Positions 8,666-16,111 of a DNA stretch of 64,000 nucleotides are shown here, in pieces; position 1 is the stretch's first letter, and every line of letters begins with the position of its first letter. The notes under the pieces were generated by a model that saw only the letters and a list, made by a program, of their open reading frames with translations, ran no database searches and had not been told where the DNA came from. The translations under genes were made by a program, and so were the position numbers. The DNA is from Duganella sp. (lineage in GTDB: Bacteria > Pseudomonadota > Gammaproteobacteria > Burkholderiales > Burkholderiaceae_D): positions 62,001 to 126,000 of the forward strand of contig JAMFSU010000011.1 of the NCBI GenBank assembly GCA_026225475.1. Direction: 5' to 3'.

Positions 8666-9802
8666 ATGCACGTTCATCCATCCTCCTCCGTGGACTACCT
8701 GATCATCGGCGGCGGCATTGCCGGAGCCTCGATTGCCTACTGGCTGGCGCCGCATGCCAGCGTGACCTTGCTGGAGCGTGAGTCGCAGCCCGGCTATCAC
8801 AGCACCGGTCGTTCGGCGGCGCTGTATATGGCCAGCTACGGTCCGCCGCAGGTGCGGGCATTGACCTGCGCCAGTCGTGACTTCTTCGATGCGCCGCCGG
8901 CCGGTTTTACCGATCATCCCTTGCTCACGCCGCGTGGCGCGCTGTTCATCGCTGGTCCCGATCAATTGGCCGAACTCGATGCGCATGAAGCCATCGTGCG
9001 TTCGGTCAGCGATCAGGTAGAACGCCTGAGTGCCGCCGAAGCCTGCGCGCGCGTACCGGTGTTGCGGCCCGAACTGGTCGCCGGTGCGATCTATGAAGCA
9101 GACGCCGCCGACATCGACGTACATGGCTTGCATCAAGGTTTCCTGCGCGGTGCGCGGGCCGCTGGCGCACGCGTGGTGTGCGACGCCGAGGTACAGGGTT
9201 TGCTGTTTACCGATCAGCAGTGGCAGGTGACGACTTCGCAAGGGCAATTCAACACCCCTGTTGTGATCAATGCCGCCGGTGCCTGGGCCGATGAGATTGG
9301 CGCGTTGGCCGGTGCGGCGCCAATCGGGTTGGTGCCGAAGCGCCGCTCGGCCTTGACCTTTGCCGTTGACGCCGCCCTCGACAGTGCCGCCTGGCCGATG
9401 TTCGCGCGCGTTGATGAGTCGTTTTACGTCAAGCCGGATGCCGGTCTGCTCATGGGCTCGCCGGCCAATGCCGATCCGGTGCCGCCGCACGATGTGCAGG
9501 CCGAAGAGCTGGACATCGCCATCGCCATTGATCACATCCAAACCAACACAACGTTGCAGATTCGTCGCCCGTCCCATGTCTGGGCAGGCTTGCGTTCGTT
9601 TGTTGCCGATGGCAGTTTTGTCGGAGGTTTTGACGACCAGGTGGCAGGCTTTTTCTGGGCCGCAGGGCAGGGTGGTTATGGTATTCAGACCGCGCCTGCT
9701 GCAGGCGAAGTCTATGCAGCGCTGTTGCGCGGCTTGCCGATACCTGCACATGCCGCCAGTTTTGGCGTCGATGCGCAGGCGCTAGGCCGCGCCCGGTTGT
9801 GA
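8666..9802 (+). CDS. FAD-dependent amino-acid oxidase/dehydrogenase (DAO family)
   Basis: A 378-aa protein with an N-terminal Rossmann FAD motif (YLIIGGGIAGASIAYWLA, residues 12-29) and GRSAALYMASYG after it. VINAAGAWADEIGALAG (near 201) and the closing GQGGYGIQTAPAAGE are typical of glycine/D-amino-acid oxidase-like DAO proteins. It has a good ribosome binding site (GAAGGAAAG). The truncated DadA-like gene precedes it and the response regulator gene faces it. The likely reaction is oxidation of an amino acid to an imino acid, which RidA would then deaminate. The substrate is unknown. Confidence 0.87.
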   Translation: MHVHPSSSVDYLIIGGGIAGASIAYWLAPHASVTLLERESQPGYHSTGRSAALYMASYGPPQVRALTCASRDFFDAPPAGFTDHPLLTPRGALFIAGPDQLAELDAHEAIVRSVSDQVERLSAAEACARVPVLRPELVAGAIYEADAADIDVHGLHQGFLRGARAAGARVVCDAEVQGLLFTDQQWQVTTSQGQFNTPVVINAAGAWADEIGALAGAAPIGLVPKRRSALTFAVDAALDSAAWPMFARVDESFYVKPDAGLLMGSPANADPVPPHDVQAEELDIAIAIDHIQTNTTLQIRRPSHVWAGLRSFVADGSFVGGFDDQVAGFFWAAGQGGYGIQTAPAAGEVYAALLRGLPIPAHAASFGVDAQALGRARL

Positions 9803-9813
9803 CCGCACGCGCA

Positions 9814-10446
9814 TCACGCTGCCTTTAAAAAATCCTGGCCGAGATCGAGCAGCACGTCGCGCACCAGCGAGGCGGTGCTTTGGCAACCGAGTTTGTCCTT
9901 GATGCTGGCGCGATGCACATCGACCGTCTTGACGCTGATGTTGAGATCGCGGGCGATGATCTTGCTCGATGCGCCGAGAATCACCTTTTCCATGATTTCA
10001 CGTTCACGGGTAGTCAGTGTCTTGAGCTTGGCCTGCAATTGCAGGCGGCGTTCGCGCGCGTGGCGATTGCCGGCCACGCTCTTGAGAGTAACCTGAATGC
10101 GTTCCAGCATCTGCTGCGAGTTATACGGCTTCTCCAGAAAATCGACGGCACCATTGCGCAGGGCGCGCACCGACATCGGAATATCGCCGTGGCCCGAGAC
10201 GAAAATGACAGGAATGTCGGCACCGATTTCGGTGAGCCGTTCCTGCAACTGGAAGCCGCTGATTTCGGGCATGCGCACATCGAGGATCAGGCAGCTCAGA
10301 CTGTTGGCGTCGAAGGCTTTCAAAAAAGCATCGGGACCGGCAAAGCATTCGGTGCGAATATTGACTGAGCTGAGCAACCAGGCCAGTGAAGTGCGAACGG
10401 CGTCATCGTCATCGACGATATACACCACGGGGGTATTGGTATCCAT
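9814..10446 (-). CDS. FixJ/LuxR-type response regulator (iac two-component system candidate)
   Basis: A 210-aa two-domain regulator. The receiver has the acidic pocket VDDDD (residues 11-15), phosphoacceptor Asp56 (LILDVRMPE), VSGHGD (near 84) and Lys106 (FLEKPY). The DNA-binding LuxR/FixJ HTH occupies about residues 145-205 (LTTREREIMEKVILG, then NISVKTVDVHRASIKDKL). It stands without a kinase beside it, but a soluble PAS kinase at 19297-20835 in the same iac region is the obvious partner. In Paraburkholderia phytofirmans a two-component system is reported to switch on iac genes in response to indole-3-acetate, so the same role is inferred here. Confidence 0.88.
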   Translation of the reverse strand: MDTNTPVVYIVDDDDAVRTSLAWLLSSVNIRTECFAGPDAFLKAFDANSLSCLILDVRMPEISGFQLQERLTEIGADIPVIFVSGHGDIPMSVRALRNGAVDFLEKPYNSQQMLERIQVTLKSVAGNRHARERRLQLQAKLKTLTTREREIMEKVILGASSKIIARDLNISVKTVDVHRASIKDKLGCQSTASLVRDVLLDLGQDFLKAA

Positions 10447-10829
10447 CTTGCATCCCTCAGGTGATTGGCTAATTCTTCAAGGCGATCGCTGCGCGGCAAC
10501 GGTGTCGGCACCAGCGATGACTTTGTCTTTGATCTAAAGCAAAAAACAGACCTGAATGGCAGAATGTTTGGTGGCGGCGCTGTGCTGAAGGCAGAACCGG
10601 GATTTACTTGCCGCACTGACATTTTTCGCGGTCAAATCTAGGTAAAACTACCTAGATGCTTAGCGGGATTCCCCGTTGCCGGTGGTAGTTGATCGAATGG
10701 TTTGGGGCGGCCGCTTGCTTTACTCTGATGATCAGGTAACCGGGATGGGGCATTGCTGTTGCAGATGCACCGGATCGGTCAGGCAGCTAGTGTTTGGCTG
10801 TCATGTCAGCAGTCATTCGGGAGTCCAGC
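10447..10829. promoter_or_regulatory. Divergent control region between response regulator and iacG
   Basis: No gene is seen in these 383 bases. They hold a perfect 9-bp inverted repeat (10636-10657) and the 9-mer CCCCGTTGC (10671-10679). A weak -24/-12 like match (GGCA-N6-TTGCA within 10748-10763) points towards iacG. The two 9-mer elements recur before iacA. Confidence 0.5.
10636..10657. promoter_or_regulatory. Palindromic operator candidate for the iac response regulator
   Basis: The arms ATCTAGGTA and TACCTAGAT are perfect inverted repeats separated by AAAC. The internal 9-mer TAGGTAAAA occurs again, inverted, at 21000-21008 in front of iacA. A FixJ-type regulator that binds as a dimer is the natural candidate. 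Confidence 0.5.
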
Positions 10830-11348
10830 ATGAGCGCCACAGGCGTGACCACTTTGAGCCAGGAACAGTTGGCATTTCGCAATGCGATGGCGCATCTGCC
10901 CGCAGCAGTGAGCATCATTACCACCAATGGCAGCGCCGGACGTTGCGGCATTACCGCCAGTGCGGTGTGCTCGGTGACAGATTCACCGCCGACGATTCTG
11001 GTCTGCATCAATCGTGGCAGTGCCATGCATGATTTGTTCAGGAAAAATGGTCGCTTGTGCGTCAACGTGCTCAGCGATGAGCAGGAGCAACTGGCGCTGC
11101 ATTTTTCTGGCGCGACTAAGGTAGCAATGGAGGAGCGCTTTGCCTGGGATCTGTGGGAACCCGATCAGCCGCAGCCGATGTTGCGCGATGCCTTGGTCAA
11201 GTTGCAGGGGCGCATCAAGGAGTTCAAGGAAGTTGGCTCGCACTCGGTGATGTTTGTGGAGCTTGATGATATTCGGGTCAGCGAGGAGAAGGATAGTCTG
11301 ATCTACTTCAACCGCCTGTTTCACAAGGTCAAGCGCATGGCGGCTTGA
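10830..11348 (+). CDS. iacG: Flavin reductase, probable IacG
   Basis: A 172-aa flavin reductase of the HpaC/DIM6-NTAB type, which supplies reduced FAD or FMN to a partner monooxygenase. The core is visible in FRNAMAHLPAAVSIITTNG, GITASAVCSVTDSPPTILVCIN and NVLSDEQEQLALHFSG. The start at 10830 is chosen because it follows GGGAG by a normal spacing; two upstream in-frame starts lack one. In iac clusters IacG is the reductase partner of the monooxygenase IacA, which is encoded here 10 kb away. The assignment rests on family and on the presence of the other iac genes. Confidence 0.75.
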   Translation: MSATGVTTLSQEQLAFRNAMAHLPAAVSIITTNGSAGRCGITASAVCSVTDSPPTILVCINRGSAMHDLFRKNGRLCVNVLSDEQEQLALHFSGATKVAMEERFAWDLWEPDQPQPMLRDALVKLQGRIKEFKEVGSHSVMFVELDDIRVSEEKDSLIYFNRLFHKVKRMAA

Positions 11349-11373
11349 GTTGGTCGTAAGGTTCATTGCGCAT

Positions 11374-11397
11374 CGCATGTGCGAACGCATGTGCGAA
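11374..11397 (+). repeat. Tandem 12-bp direct repeat upstream of the C4 RNA module
   Basis: Two exact head-to-tail copies of CGCATGTGCGAA stand about 60 bases before the first C4 target. Each copy is an imperfect palindrome (CGCATGTGCG). They may bind a regulator of the module's promoter. A possible -10 (GATACT, 11428-11433) follows, but no convincing -35 was found. Confidence 0.7.
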
Positions 11398-11459
11398 ATC
11401 TGATAGACGCTCCCATCTTGCCCGATTGATACTTTGCGCGCTCCTGAAAAAAAGGGGGC

Positions 11460-11486
11460 CGAGTTTGGAAGCTCGTACGCACAAGG
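11460..11486 (+). promoter_or_regulatory. C4 RNA target site 1 (a1 hairpin and b1)
   Basis: The hairpin CGAG-TTTGGAAG-CTCG (11460-11475) shows the loop TTTGGAAG, and GCACAAGG follows at 11479-11486. The C4 RNA carries both complements in the opposite order: CCTTGTGC (11576-11583) pairs over 8 of 8 bases with b1, and CTTCCAA (11590-11596) pairs over 7 of 7 with the a1 loop. The antiparallel order and similar spacing (7 and 6 bases) allow both to pair at once. Confidence 0.82.
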
Positions 11487-11514
11487 CGGACATCCGCCGA
11501 CCCGGCGGTTTTTT
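11485..11514 (+). terminator. Attenuator: mutually exclusive antiterminator and terminator hairpins
   Basis: CCGCC-GACCC-GGCGG followed by six T (11494-11514) is an intrinsic terminator. The same CCGCC can instead pair upstream in a hairpin GGCGGA-CA-TCCGCC (11485-11498). The upstream arm of this antiterminator begins inside target b1 (GG at 11485-11486). C4 RNA binding to b1 could therefore break the antiterminator and favour termination. The structures are read directly; the switch is inferred. Confidence 0.65.
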
Positions 11515-11538
11515 CGTCTGTACAATGTCGTTCTCTCT

Positions 11539-11614
11539 GGGCGGTAGTGGCAGGGAGGCTTAGGCCTGCCGGGTTCCTTGTGCACCGGTCTTCCAACCTT
11601 GTCATTTGCCGCCC
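11539..11614 (+). ncRNA. C4-type antisense RNA (cloverleaf)
   Basis: A 76-nt segment folds by hand into a closed cloverleaf. The closing stem is GGGCGG/CCGCCC (11539-11544 with 11609-11614). Arm 1 is GGCAGG/CCTGCC (11549-11554 with 11565-11570). Arm 2 is GGT/ACC (11572-11574 with 11584-11586) and shows CCTTGTGC in its loop. Arm 3 is GGT/ACC (11587-11589 with 11596-11598) and shows CTTCCA. The two loops are complementary to target sites on both sides. This is the architecture of the phage P1 C4 RNA (about 77 nt), which lies between its two targets and represses icd/ant. No phage genes surround it here. Confidence 0.88.
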
Positions 11615-11615
11615 A

Positions 11616-11662
11616 CCCCGTTTGGAAGCGGGGCGTTGCGGTGTCACTTACTGCGCAAGGAG
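11616..11662 (+). promoter_or_regulatory. C4 RNA target site 2 (a2 hairpin, b2 on the ribosome binding site)
   Basis: A second hairpin, CCCCG-TTTGGAAG-CGGGG (11616-11633), has the same 8-base loop as target 1 but an unrelated stem. GCGCAAGG (11653-11660) matches the C4 loop CCTTGTGC with one G-U pair and overlaps the Shine-Dalgarno AAGGAG (11657-11662) of the next gene. Pairing would therefore hide the ribosome binding site, as reported for P1 icd. Confidence 0.82.
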
Positions 11663-11668
11663 TTGAGT

Positions 11669-11998
11669 ATGTCTTGTCATTGCACGTCTGATCATCAATC
11701 CATTCCCCCAACACATCAAGACTTTCGCTGGATTCACGGCCCAGGGCAACAGGATCGCCGTGCCGGTTTTGTGGAGCGCACGCGCGATATCGCCGCCGGT
11801 GTGCATGCCTGTCTGCAAATCATTTATTCCAGCGATCTGGTGCGTGAGATTAATCTCGACGATGGGCTTGGGGAGATTTCTGCGCCGGCTATCGGCCGAG
11901 CCGATGCGGTGGCGTTGTTTCGCTTGTCGGTGGCGGCGAGCGGGTTACTGTGTGAGGCTGCCGATGAGCAGATTACTTTGCTGAATGCGCTTGCTTAG
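11669..11998 (+). CDS. Unrecognised 109-aa protein, target gene of the C4 RNA
   Basis: The start is fixed by AAGGAG seven bases before the ATG, which is also the C4 target. The protein opens with cysteine and histidine (MSCHCTSDHQ), then has a proline- and glycine-rich stretch. A helical half follows (RTRDIAAGVHACLQIIY near 40-56 and RADAVALFRLSVAASGLLCEAADEQITLLNALA at the end). No signal peptide or membrane segment is evident. The two C-terminal helices distantly recall small DUF3077-like proteins often found in proteobacterial genomes, but this is a weak impression. C4-controlled genes in phages encode antirepressor or division-inhibitor functions, so a toxic or phage-derived role is conceivable and unproven. 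Confidence 0.75.
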   Translation: MSCHCTSDHQSIPPTHQDFRWIHGPGQQDRRAGFVERTRDIAAGVHACLQIIYSSDLVREINLDDGLGEISAPAIGRADAVALFRLSVAASGLLCEAADEQITLLNALA

Positions 11999-12033
11999 TG
12001 GCTAGTTGTTGCTGCTGATTTTTTCATTCTCGA

Positions 12034-12065
12034 ACGCGCTTGCGGGACTGGCCCGGCAAGCGCGT
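12034..12065. terminator. Hairpin between the C4-controlled gene and iacF
   Basis: ACGCGCTTGC and GCAAGCGCGT form a perfect 10-bp stem with a 12-base loop between two convergent genes. It has no long T-run immediately after it on the plus strand, so the terminator role is likely but not certain. Confidence 0.6.
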
Positions 12066-12114
12066 CCAAAGAAATTCCATGCAGCAGAGAAGGAAAAATC
12101 CTGTATGTCAACAA

Positions 12115-13077
12115 TCACAAATCCAGTACCAGCAACCCTGATCGCGCCCGCGAAACACAAGTGCAAATCTGATCGTTGGCGGCTTTCTCTTTCTTCGATA
12201 AGCAATTGTCGCGATGATCGGGTTCGCCTTCCAGCAGTGGCACCACGCAAGTGCCGCAAATGCCTTCACGGCAAGAGGTATCGATATCAATGCCGTTCTG
12301 GCTCAGGATATCGACAATGGGAATGCCAATCGGAATCTGCAACACCTTGCCCGAGCTGGCCAGCTTGATCTCAAAAGCAGCATCACCGCTGGCGCCAGCG
12401 GCGGCAGCAACAGGTACTGCCGCCTGGAAATGCTCCAGATGAATCGCTTCCTCCGGCCGGTTGCGTGCCGCACTAGCCACCACCGCATCCATGAACGGTG
12501 CCGGGCCGCAGGTGTAGACATGCGCGTGTGCTGGCGCTGCATCCAGACAGGCTTGCAGATAGTGTGTCAAGTCAGCTGGTAGCACGCCATAGTGGAAACG
12601 CACCTTGCCGGCAAACGGTGGCGCATCCAGCAGGTCGGCAAACGCCGCATGCTCACGCGCCCGCACAAAATAATGCAGAGTAAATTGCTCACCCTTGGCC
12701 AGCAGGCGATAAGCCATGCTCAACAACGGCGTCACACCAATGCCTGCACCGAACATCACATGCGCGCTGGCATTGGCGTCGAGTGCAAACAGATTGCGCG
12801 GCAGGCCCACTTCCAGCAGCGTGCCGGTCTGCACCGCATCATGCAAGGCCGCCGAGCCACCGCGTGACGCGACTTCCTTCTTGACCGCGATGGTGTAGGC
12901 ATGCACATCGTCGAGCGGACCACACAAGGAATATTGGCGCATGACGCCAGTGGGACCGGTGACGTCGATATGCGCGCCCGGCTCATACTGCGGCAAAGCG
13001 GCGCTATCCGGACTGACCAGGCGGAAGGAACGGATATCGCCGGTTTCGTCGGTGATCTTGTCTACGATTAGTTTCAT
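12115..13077 (-). CDS. iacF: Ring-hydroxylating dioxygenase reductase, probable IacF
   Basis: A 320-aa PDR/VanB-type reductase that passes electrons from NAD(P)H through FMN and a plant-type 2Fe-2S centre to a Rieske dioxygenase. The flavin domain begins at residue 1 (VTGPTGVMRQYSLCGP near 50-65). The NAD domain contains GAGIGVTPLLSMAYRLL, and the ferredoxin domain near the C-terminus has CREGICGTC plus a later Cys in NCLSKKEKAANDQICTCV. The start MKLIVDKI at 13077 is preferred to an upstream one because it gives a normal N-terminus. It is the last gene of the iacI-H-C-D-F operon. Confidence 0.82.
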   Translation of the reverse strand: MKLIVDKITDETGDIRSFRLVSPDSAALPQYEPGAHIDVTGPTGVMRQYSLCGPLDDVHAYTIAVKKEVASRGGSAALHDAVQTGTLLEVGLPRNLFALDANASAHVMFGAGIGVTPLLSMAYRLLAKGEQFTLHYFVRAREHAAFADLLDAPPFAGKVRFHYGVLPADLTHYLQACLDAAPAHAHVYTCGPAPFMDAVVASAARNRPEEAIHLEHFQAAVPVAAAAGASGDAAFEIKLASSGKVLQIPIGIPIVDILSQNGIDIDTSCREGICGTCVVPLLEGEPDHRDNCLSKKEKAANDQICTCVSRARSGLLVLDL

Positions 13078-13105
13078 GATGCGGGCCAGACGATGAACAA
13101 AGAAA

Positions 13106-13608
13106 TTACAACAGGAAGCCGAGGGCGTTGAGCGCGTCCATTGCATTGATCAGACGTACCACCTTTTGCTCCAGCTTCGGACCTTCGGCAGTGAAGCGGA
13201 TACGGTGCGTCAGATTGGCGACGAACAGGGTATGTGCCTGACGCTTGTAACCGACCAATACTTGCGCCGAATTGATTTCCACCAATTCAGCACTCAAGTG
13301 TACTGGCACGAAACGTGACACCGTGCGCACTGTCGCCGATGCATCGGCGGCCGACATGGCGAAGCCGGAGGTCAGACGTTCGATGCGCATTTTGCGCATG
13401 CGTGCATCGTCGTAGGCATAGTTCAACTGGGCTTCGAAGTTGTCGTCTCGGGATCGATCGGCACCACATAGTGGCCGTCGTCGGCCCACAGTGCCGACCA
13501 GGCAGCGTAGTCTTTCTTGTCCAGGATTTCGGCTTCTTGCCAGACGAACGCAATGGCACGGGCCATCGGTTCAGAAAAGCCTTGCAGGCTGTCGGTATTG
13601 ATCATCAT
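13106..13608 (-). pseudogene. iacD: Ring-hydroxylating dioxygenase small subunit, probable IacD, frameshifted
   Basis: The first part reads MINTDSLQGFSEPMARAIAF through WADDGHYVVPIDPET. The second part reads DNFEAQLNYAYDDARMRKMRIERLTSG through INAMDALNALGFLL, one frame over. The switch is near 13445, in the stretch ccc-gag-acgac-aac-ttc, and is explained by one lost base. The span of 503 nt plus one base gives exactly 168 codons, the right size for a small (beta) subunit of about 167 aa. The ATG overlaps the stop of iacC (ATGATGA), as expected for coupled subunits. Either the gene is broken or this is a sequence error. Confidence 0.82.
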
Positions 13609-14891
13609 TGCTCCATCATCTTTTTCCACATGGCATACGCTTCGCGCATGCCGGTTTCATCGGTCGAGTGCGATACCTTGTCGCCGTTGTCGTCCACCCA
13701 TTCACGGTTGAGGCCGCGATTGACCAGGATCGGTGCGTCACGGCCAGCATAGGAGCCGGTCTGCACGCGTTCCCAGGCTTCGGCGTCATCGGGACTGCCG
13801 AAACCGAATGGACCCTGGAAGTGTTCGTGGATGCGCAGGCGTTCGCGGTTGGCGATGTCCGGACCACCATCCATGCCCAGCGCGATGTGGCGAATCTGCG
13901 TTTCGGTCACGGACACCGGATGCAAGACGCGGAAGAACGACATCGACATCGCCACATTGGGGAACAGGTTCAGGTTGAAACCGGCGCCGTGCAACGAGCG
14001 CACAATGCGGCGCACCTGCTCCGGCGGCATGGTCTTGGACAGTTCTTCGGTGATGTGGCTGAAGCGTTCCTGCAATGGCTCGCTGCCGTCATCGAGGTCC
14101 AGGTCGACGTGTTCCGGCACCATCACCATGACGCTGTGGCCGTTGCCGAGCGAACGCGTGATCGACTGGTCGTCGGTCATGAAGGACAGCATTTCCGAGG
14201 TTTCGGCATCGACCGATTGCAAGAAGGTCTTGTGCACGACCGGGAAGTGATAGCCGTCGGTGGTGTTTTCCAACTGGATTTTCCAGTTGCCCTTGAAGCT
14301 GAATTTGTGTTCGCCCTGGGTCTTGATCTTGAAGCCGGCACCTTGTTTCATGAACAGGTCGATCCAGTGACGGGCGTTACCGAGGAAGTCTTCCAGAGGT
14401 TCGATGTCTTGCTTGAAGCTGGCGAAAATCATGCCGCCGTAAATGCCCACGCGCAGGCTGTTGAGCGGCAGGTCGGATTTTTCGATGACGTCTTCATAGC
14501 CTTCTGGATAGGGCAGGCCGCGCAGCTTGCCGTCCAGGCCGTAAGACCAGCTGTGATACGGGCAGGTGAAGCCGGTGGCATTGCCTTTGTGCTTTTCGCA
14601 GACGGTGGCGCCACGATGGCGGCAGCGGTTTTCCAATACGTTGACCTTGCCGCTTTTGTCACGCACCACGATGACCGGCTGGCGGCCGATCTGGGCGGTC
14701 TTGAAGTCGCCGGGATTGCGCAATTCGCTTTCATGCGCGACCCAGACCCAGGTCTTGTAAAAAATCTTGTCCATCTCGGCTTCGAAGATCTGCGCGTCGG
14801 TGTACAGCGATGGATCAACGACGGCGCCCTGCACCAGATCGGCGTAGGAAGAATCGGGCGTTCTCGGATGGAAGCGTAGCGGTGCGTTCAT
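13605..14891 (-). CDS. iacC: Rieske ring-hydroxylating dioxygenase large subunit, probable IacC
   Basis: The 428-aa alpha subunit has the Rieske 2Fe-2S ligands Cys90, His92, Cys110 and His113 (CRH then CPYH). The mononuclear iron site lies at His215 and His220 in ENTTDGYHFPVVH, with Asp212 next to it. A C-terminal SRPBCC fold follows. The start at 14891 has GGAGA at proper spacing; one 12 bases upstream is less likely. It is followed by the small subunit and the reductase, giving a complete three-part dioxygenase. In iac clusters IacC/IacD act on dioxindole-3-acetate or its successors on the way to catechol. Assignment to iac follows from the neighbouring iacH and iacI. Confidence 0.85.
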   Translation of the reverse strand: MNAPLRFHPRTPDSSYADLVQGAVVDPSLYTDAQIFEAEMDKIFYKTWVWVAHESELRNPGDFKTAQIGRQPVIVVRDKSGKVNVLENRCRHRGATVCEKHKGNATGFTCPYHSWSYGLDGKLRGLPYPEGYEDVIEKSDLPLNSLRVGIYGGMIFASFKQDIEPLEDFLGNARHWIDLFMKQGAGFKIKTQGEHKFSFKGNWKIQLENTTDGYHFPVVHKTFLQSVDAETSEMLSFMTDDQSITRSLGNGHSVMVMVPEHVDLDLDDGSEPLQERFSHITEELSKTMPPEQVRRIVRSLHGAGFNLNLFPNVAMSMSFFRVLHPVSVTETQIRHIALGMDGGPDIANRERLRIHEHFQGPFGFGSPDDAEAWERVQTGSYAGRDAPILVNRGLNREWVDDNGDKVSHSTDETGMREAYAMWKKMMEQ

Positions 14892-14936
14892 GGCGTTCTC
14901 CATAGTGTTGCAATGATTCAGGTGAAATAGTCGGAT

Positions 14937-16109
14937 TCAGTCGGCGTGCAGTGGCAATGTCTGTTGCAGCATTTGTTCCAGATGCAGGCCAAGCGCGCAC
15001 AGTTTTTCGTCGTCGCCTTTGCGGCCGACCAATTGCAGGCTGGCAAACAGCGCCGTGCCAGGCAACGGTACCGGAATGCTCAAGGCCGGATGGCCGCTCA
15101 GATTGAACGGGCGCACCAACGAACTGAGCGTGAGTACGGAGGTGCCGTTGCGGATCGCTTCCAGTGTCGGCGGCAATTGCGGCAGGCTCGGCAGCAGCAG
15201 AGCATCGGCATCTTGCAGGGCGGCGTCCACGGTGGCGCTGAACATGGCGCGCACCACTTCGGCATTGGCAATGGCGGCCTCGCTGGTGCTGCCGGCAGCG
15301 CTGAGGCGCTTTTCAATATCGGCCCCCAGTTTGCCCTGGCCGGTCAACTGACCGAAGGCCGCGTAGGTTTCGGCATTGATCAGCACCATGCCAGCGTCGA
15401 AGGCTTCCTGCATGCCTTCGAGGGTGATGGTTTCGCCTTGCCAGCCGGTGCTGTTGAAGGCTTCCTGGATGGCATTGATGATGCTGGCGTCGCTGTTGGT
15501 GCGCACCAGGCGCACCCGTGCGCTGGCTTGTGCGGTGCTGGCGCGGGTGCGGTCGAAGCCGGGAGTGATCGCGGCCATGACCTTGGCAATGAGCGACATC
15601 TTGCGTGCAAAGGGACCGACGCAATCGAGCGTACTGCGTTGCGGATAGGCGCCGACGCGGCTGACGCGGCCATAGGTCGGCTTGAAGCCGATCACGCCGC
15701 AGCAGGCCGCCGGCAGACGGATCGAGCCGCCGGTGTCGCTGCCGATGGCAACATCGACCAGGCCGGCACCGACTGCTACCGCTGAGCCGCTGGAGGAACC
15801 GCCGGGCATGCGCGCCGGATCTTGCGGATTGACCGGGGTGCCGCTCCAATCGTTGATGCCGGTCATGCCGTAGGCCAGTTCGTGCATGTTGGCCTTGGCG
15901 ATGATTTGCCAGTCAGCGTTGAGCAGATGGCGCACCACATCGGCGTGACTGCTGGCGGGGGCGGCATCGGCCAAGGCTGCACTGCCGCCACGCGTGGGCA
16001 TGCCTTGAATGTCGAGGCAATCCTTGATGGCCACGCTAGGGCCACTGCCGCCCAGATGGAAACGGGCGACCAGCGCGTTGTGGCTGCCGGGTACGGTGGT
16101 GGGTGACAT
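14937..16109 (-). CDS. iacH: Amidase-signature protein, probable IacH
   Basis: A 390-aa amidase-signature protein. The catalytic triad is present: Lys in SVAIKDCLDI (near residue 30), Ser in MPGGSSSGSAVAVG (near 104) and the nucleophile Ser in GSDTGGSIRLPAA (near 128). It is shorter than bulk amidases, as expected for IacH. It starts three bases after the stop of iacI and lies upstream of iacC, so it belongs to the same operon. In iac clusters IacH is needed for late steps of auxin breakdown, but its substrate is less well defined than that of IacA or IacC. Confidence 0.8.
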   Translation of the reverse strand: MSPTTVPGSHNALVARFHLGGSGPSVAIKDCLDIQGMPTRGGSAALADAAPASSHADVVRHLLNADWQIIAKANMHELAYGMTGINDWSGTPVNPQDPARMPGGSSSGSAVAVGAGLVDVAIGSDTGGSIRLPAACCGVIGFKPTYGRVSRVGAYPQRSTLDCVGPFARKMSLIAKVMAAITPGFDRTRASTAQASARVRLVRTNSDASIINAIQEAFNSTGWQGETITLEGMQEAFDAGMVLINAETYAAFGQLTGQGKLGADIEKRLSAAGSTSEAAIANAEVVRAMFSATVDAALQDADALLLPSLPQLPPTLEAIRNGTSVLTLSSLVRPFNLSGHPALSIPVPLPGTALFASLQLVGRKGDDEKLCALGLHLEQMLQQTLPLHAD

Positions 16110-16111
16110 GG

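Noticed and set aside
8522..9751. A 409-codon minus-strand open frame opposite the FAD oxidase gene
   Set aside because: No motif; the plus strand has the FAD-binding signature and a good ribosome binding site.
10748..10763. Sigma-54-like site before iacG
   Set aside because: The spacing is right but two consensus positions are wrong, and the nearby FixJ-type regulator lacks the AAA+ domain that sigma-54 activators need. It is kept only as a remark.
11363..11714. Minus-strand open frames over the C4 region resembling proteins annotated as Icd-like or Ash family
   Set aside because: The plus strand here is fully explained by RNA hairpins and target sites. The similarity to database proteins is more likely because other C4 loci were translated in the same wrong frame.
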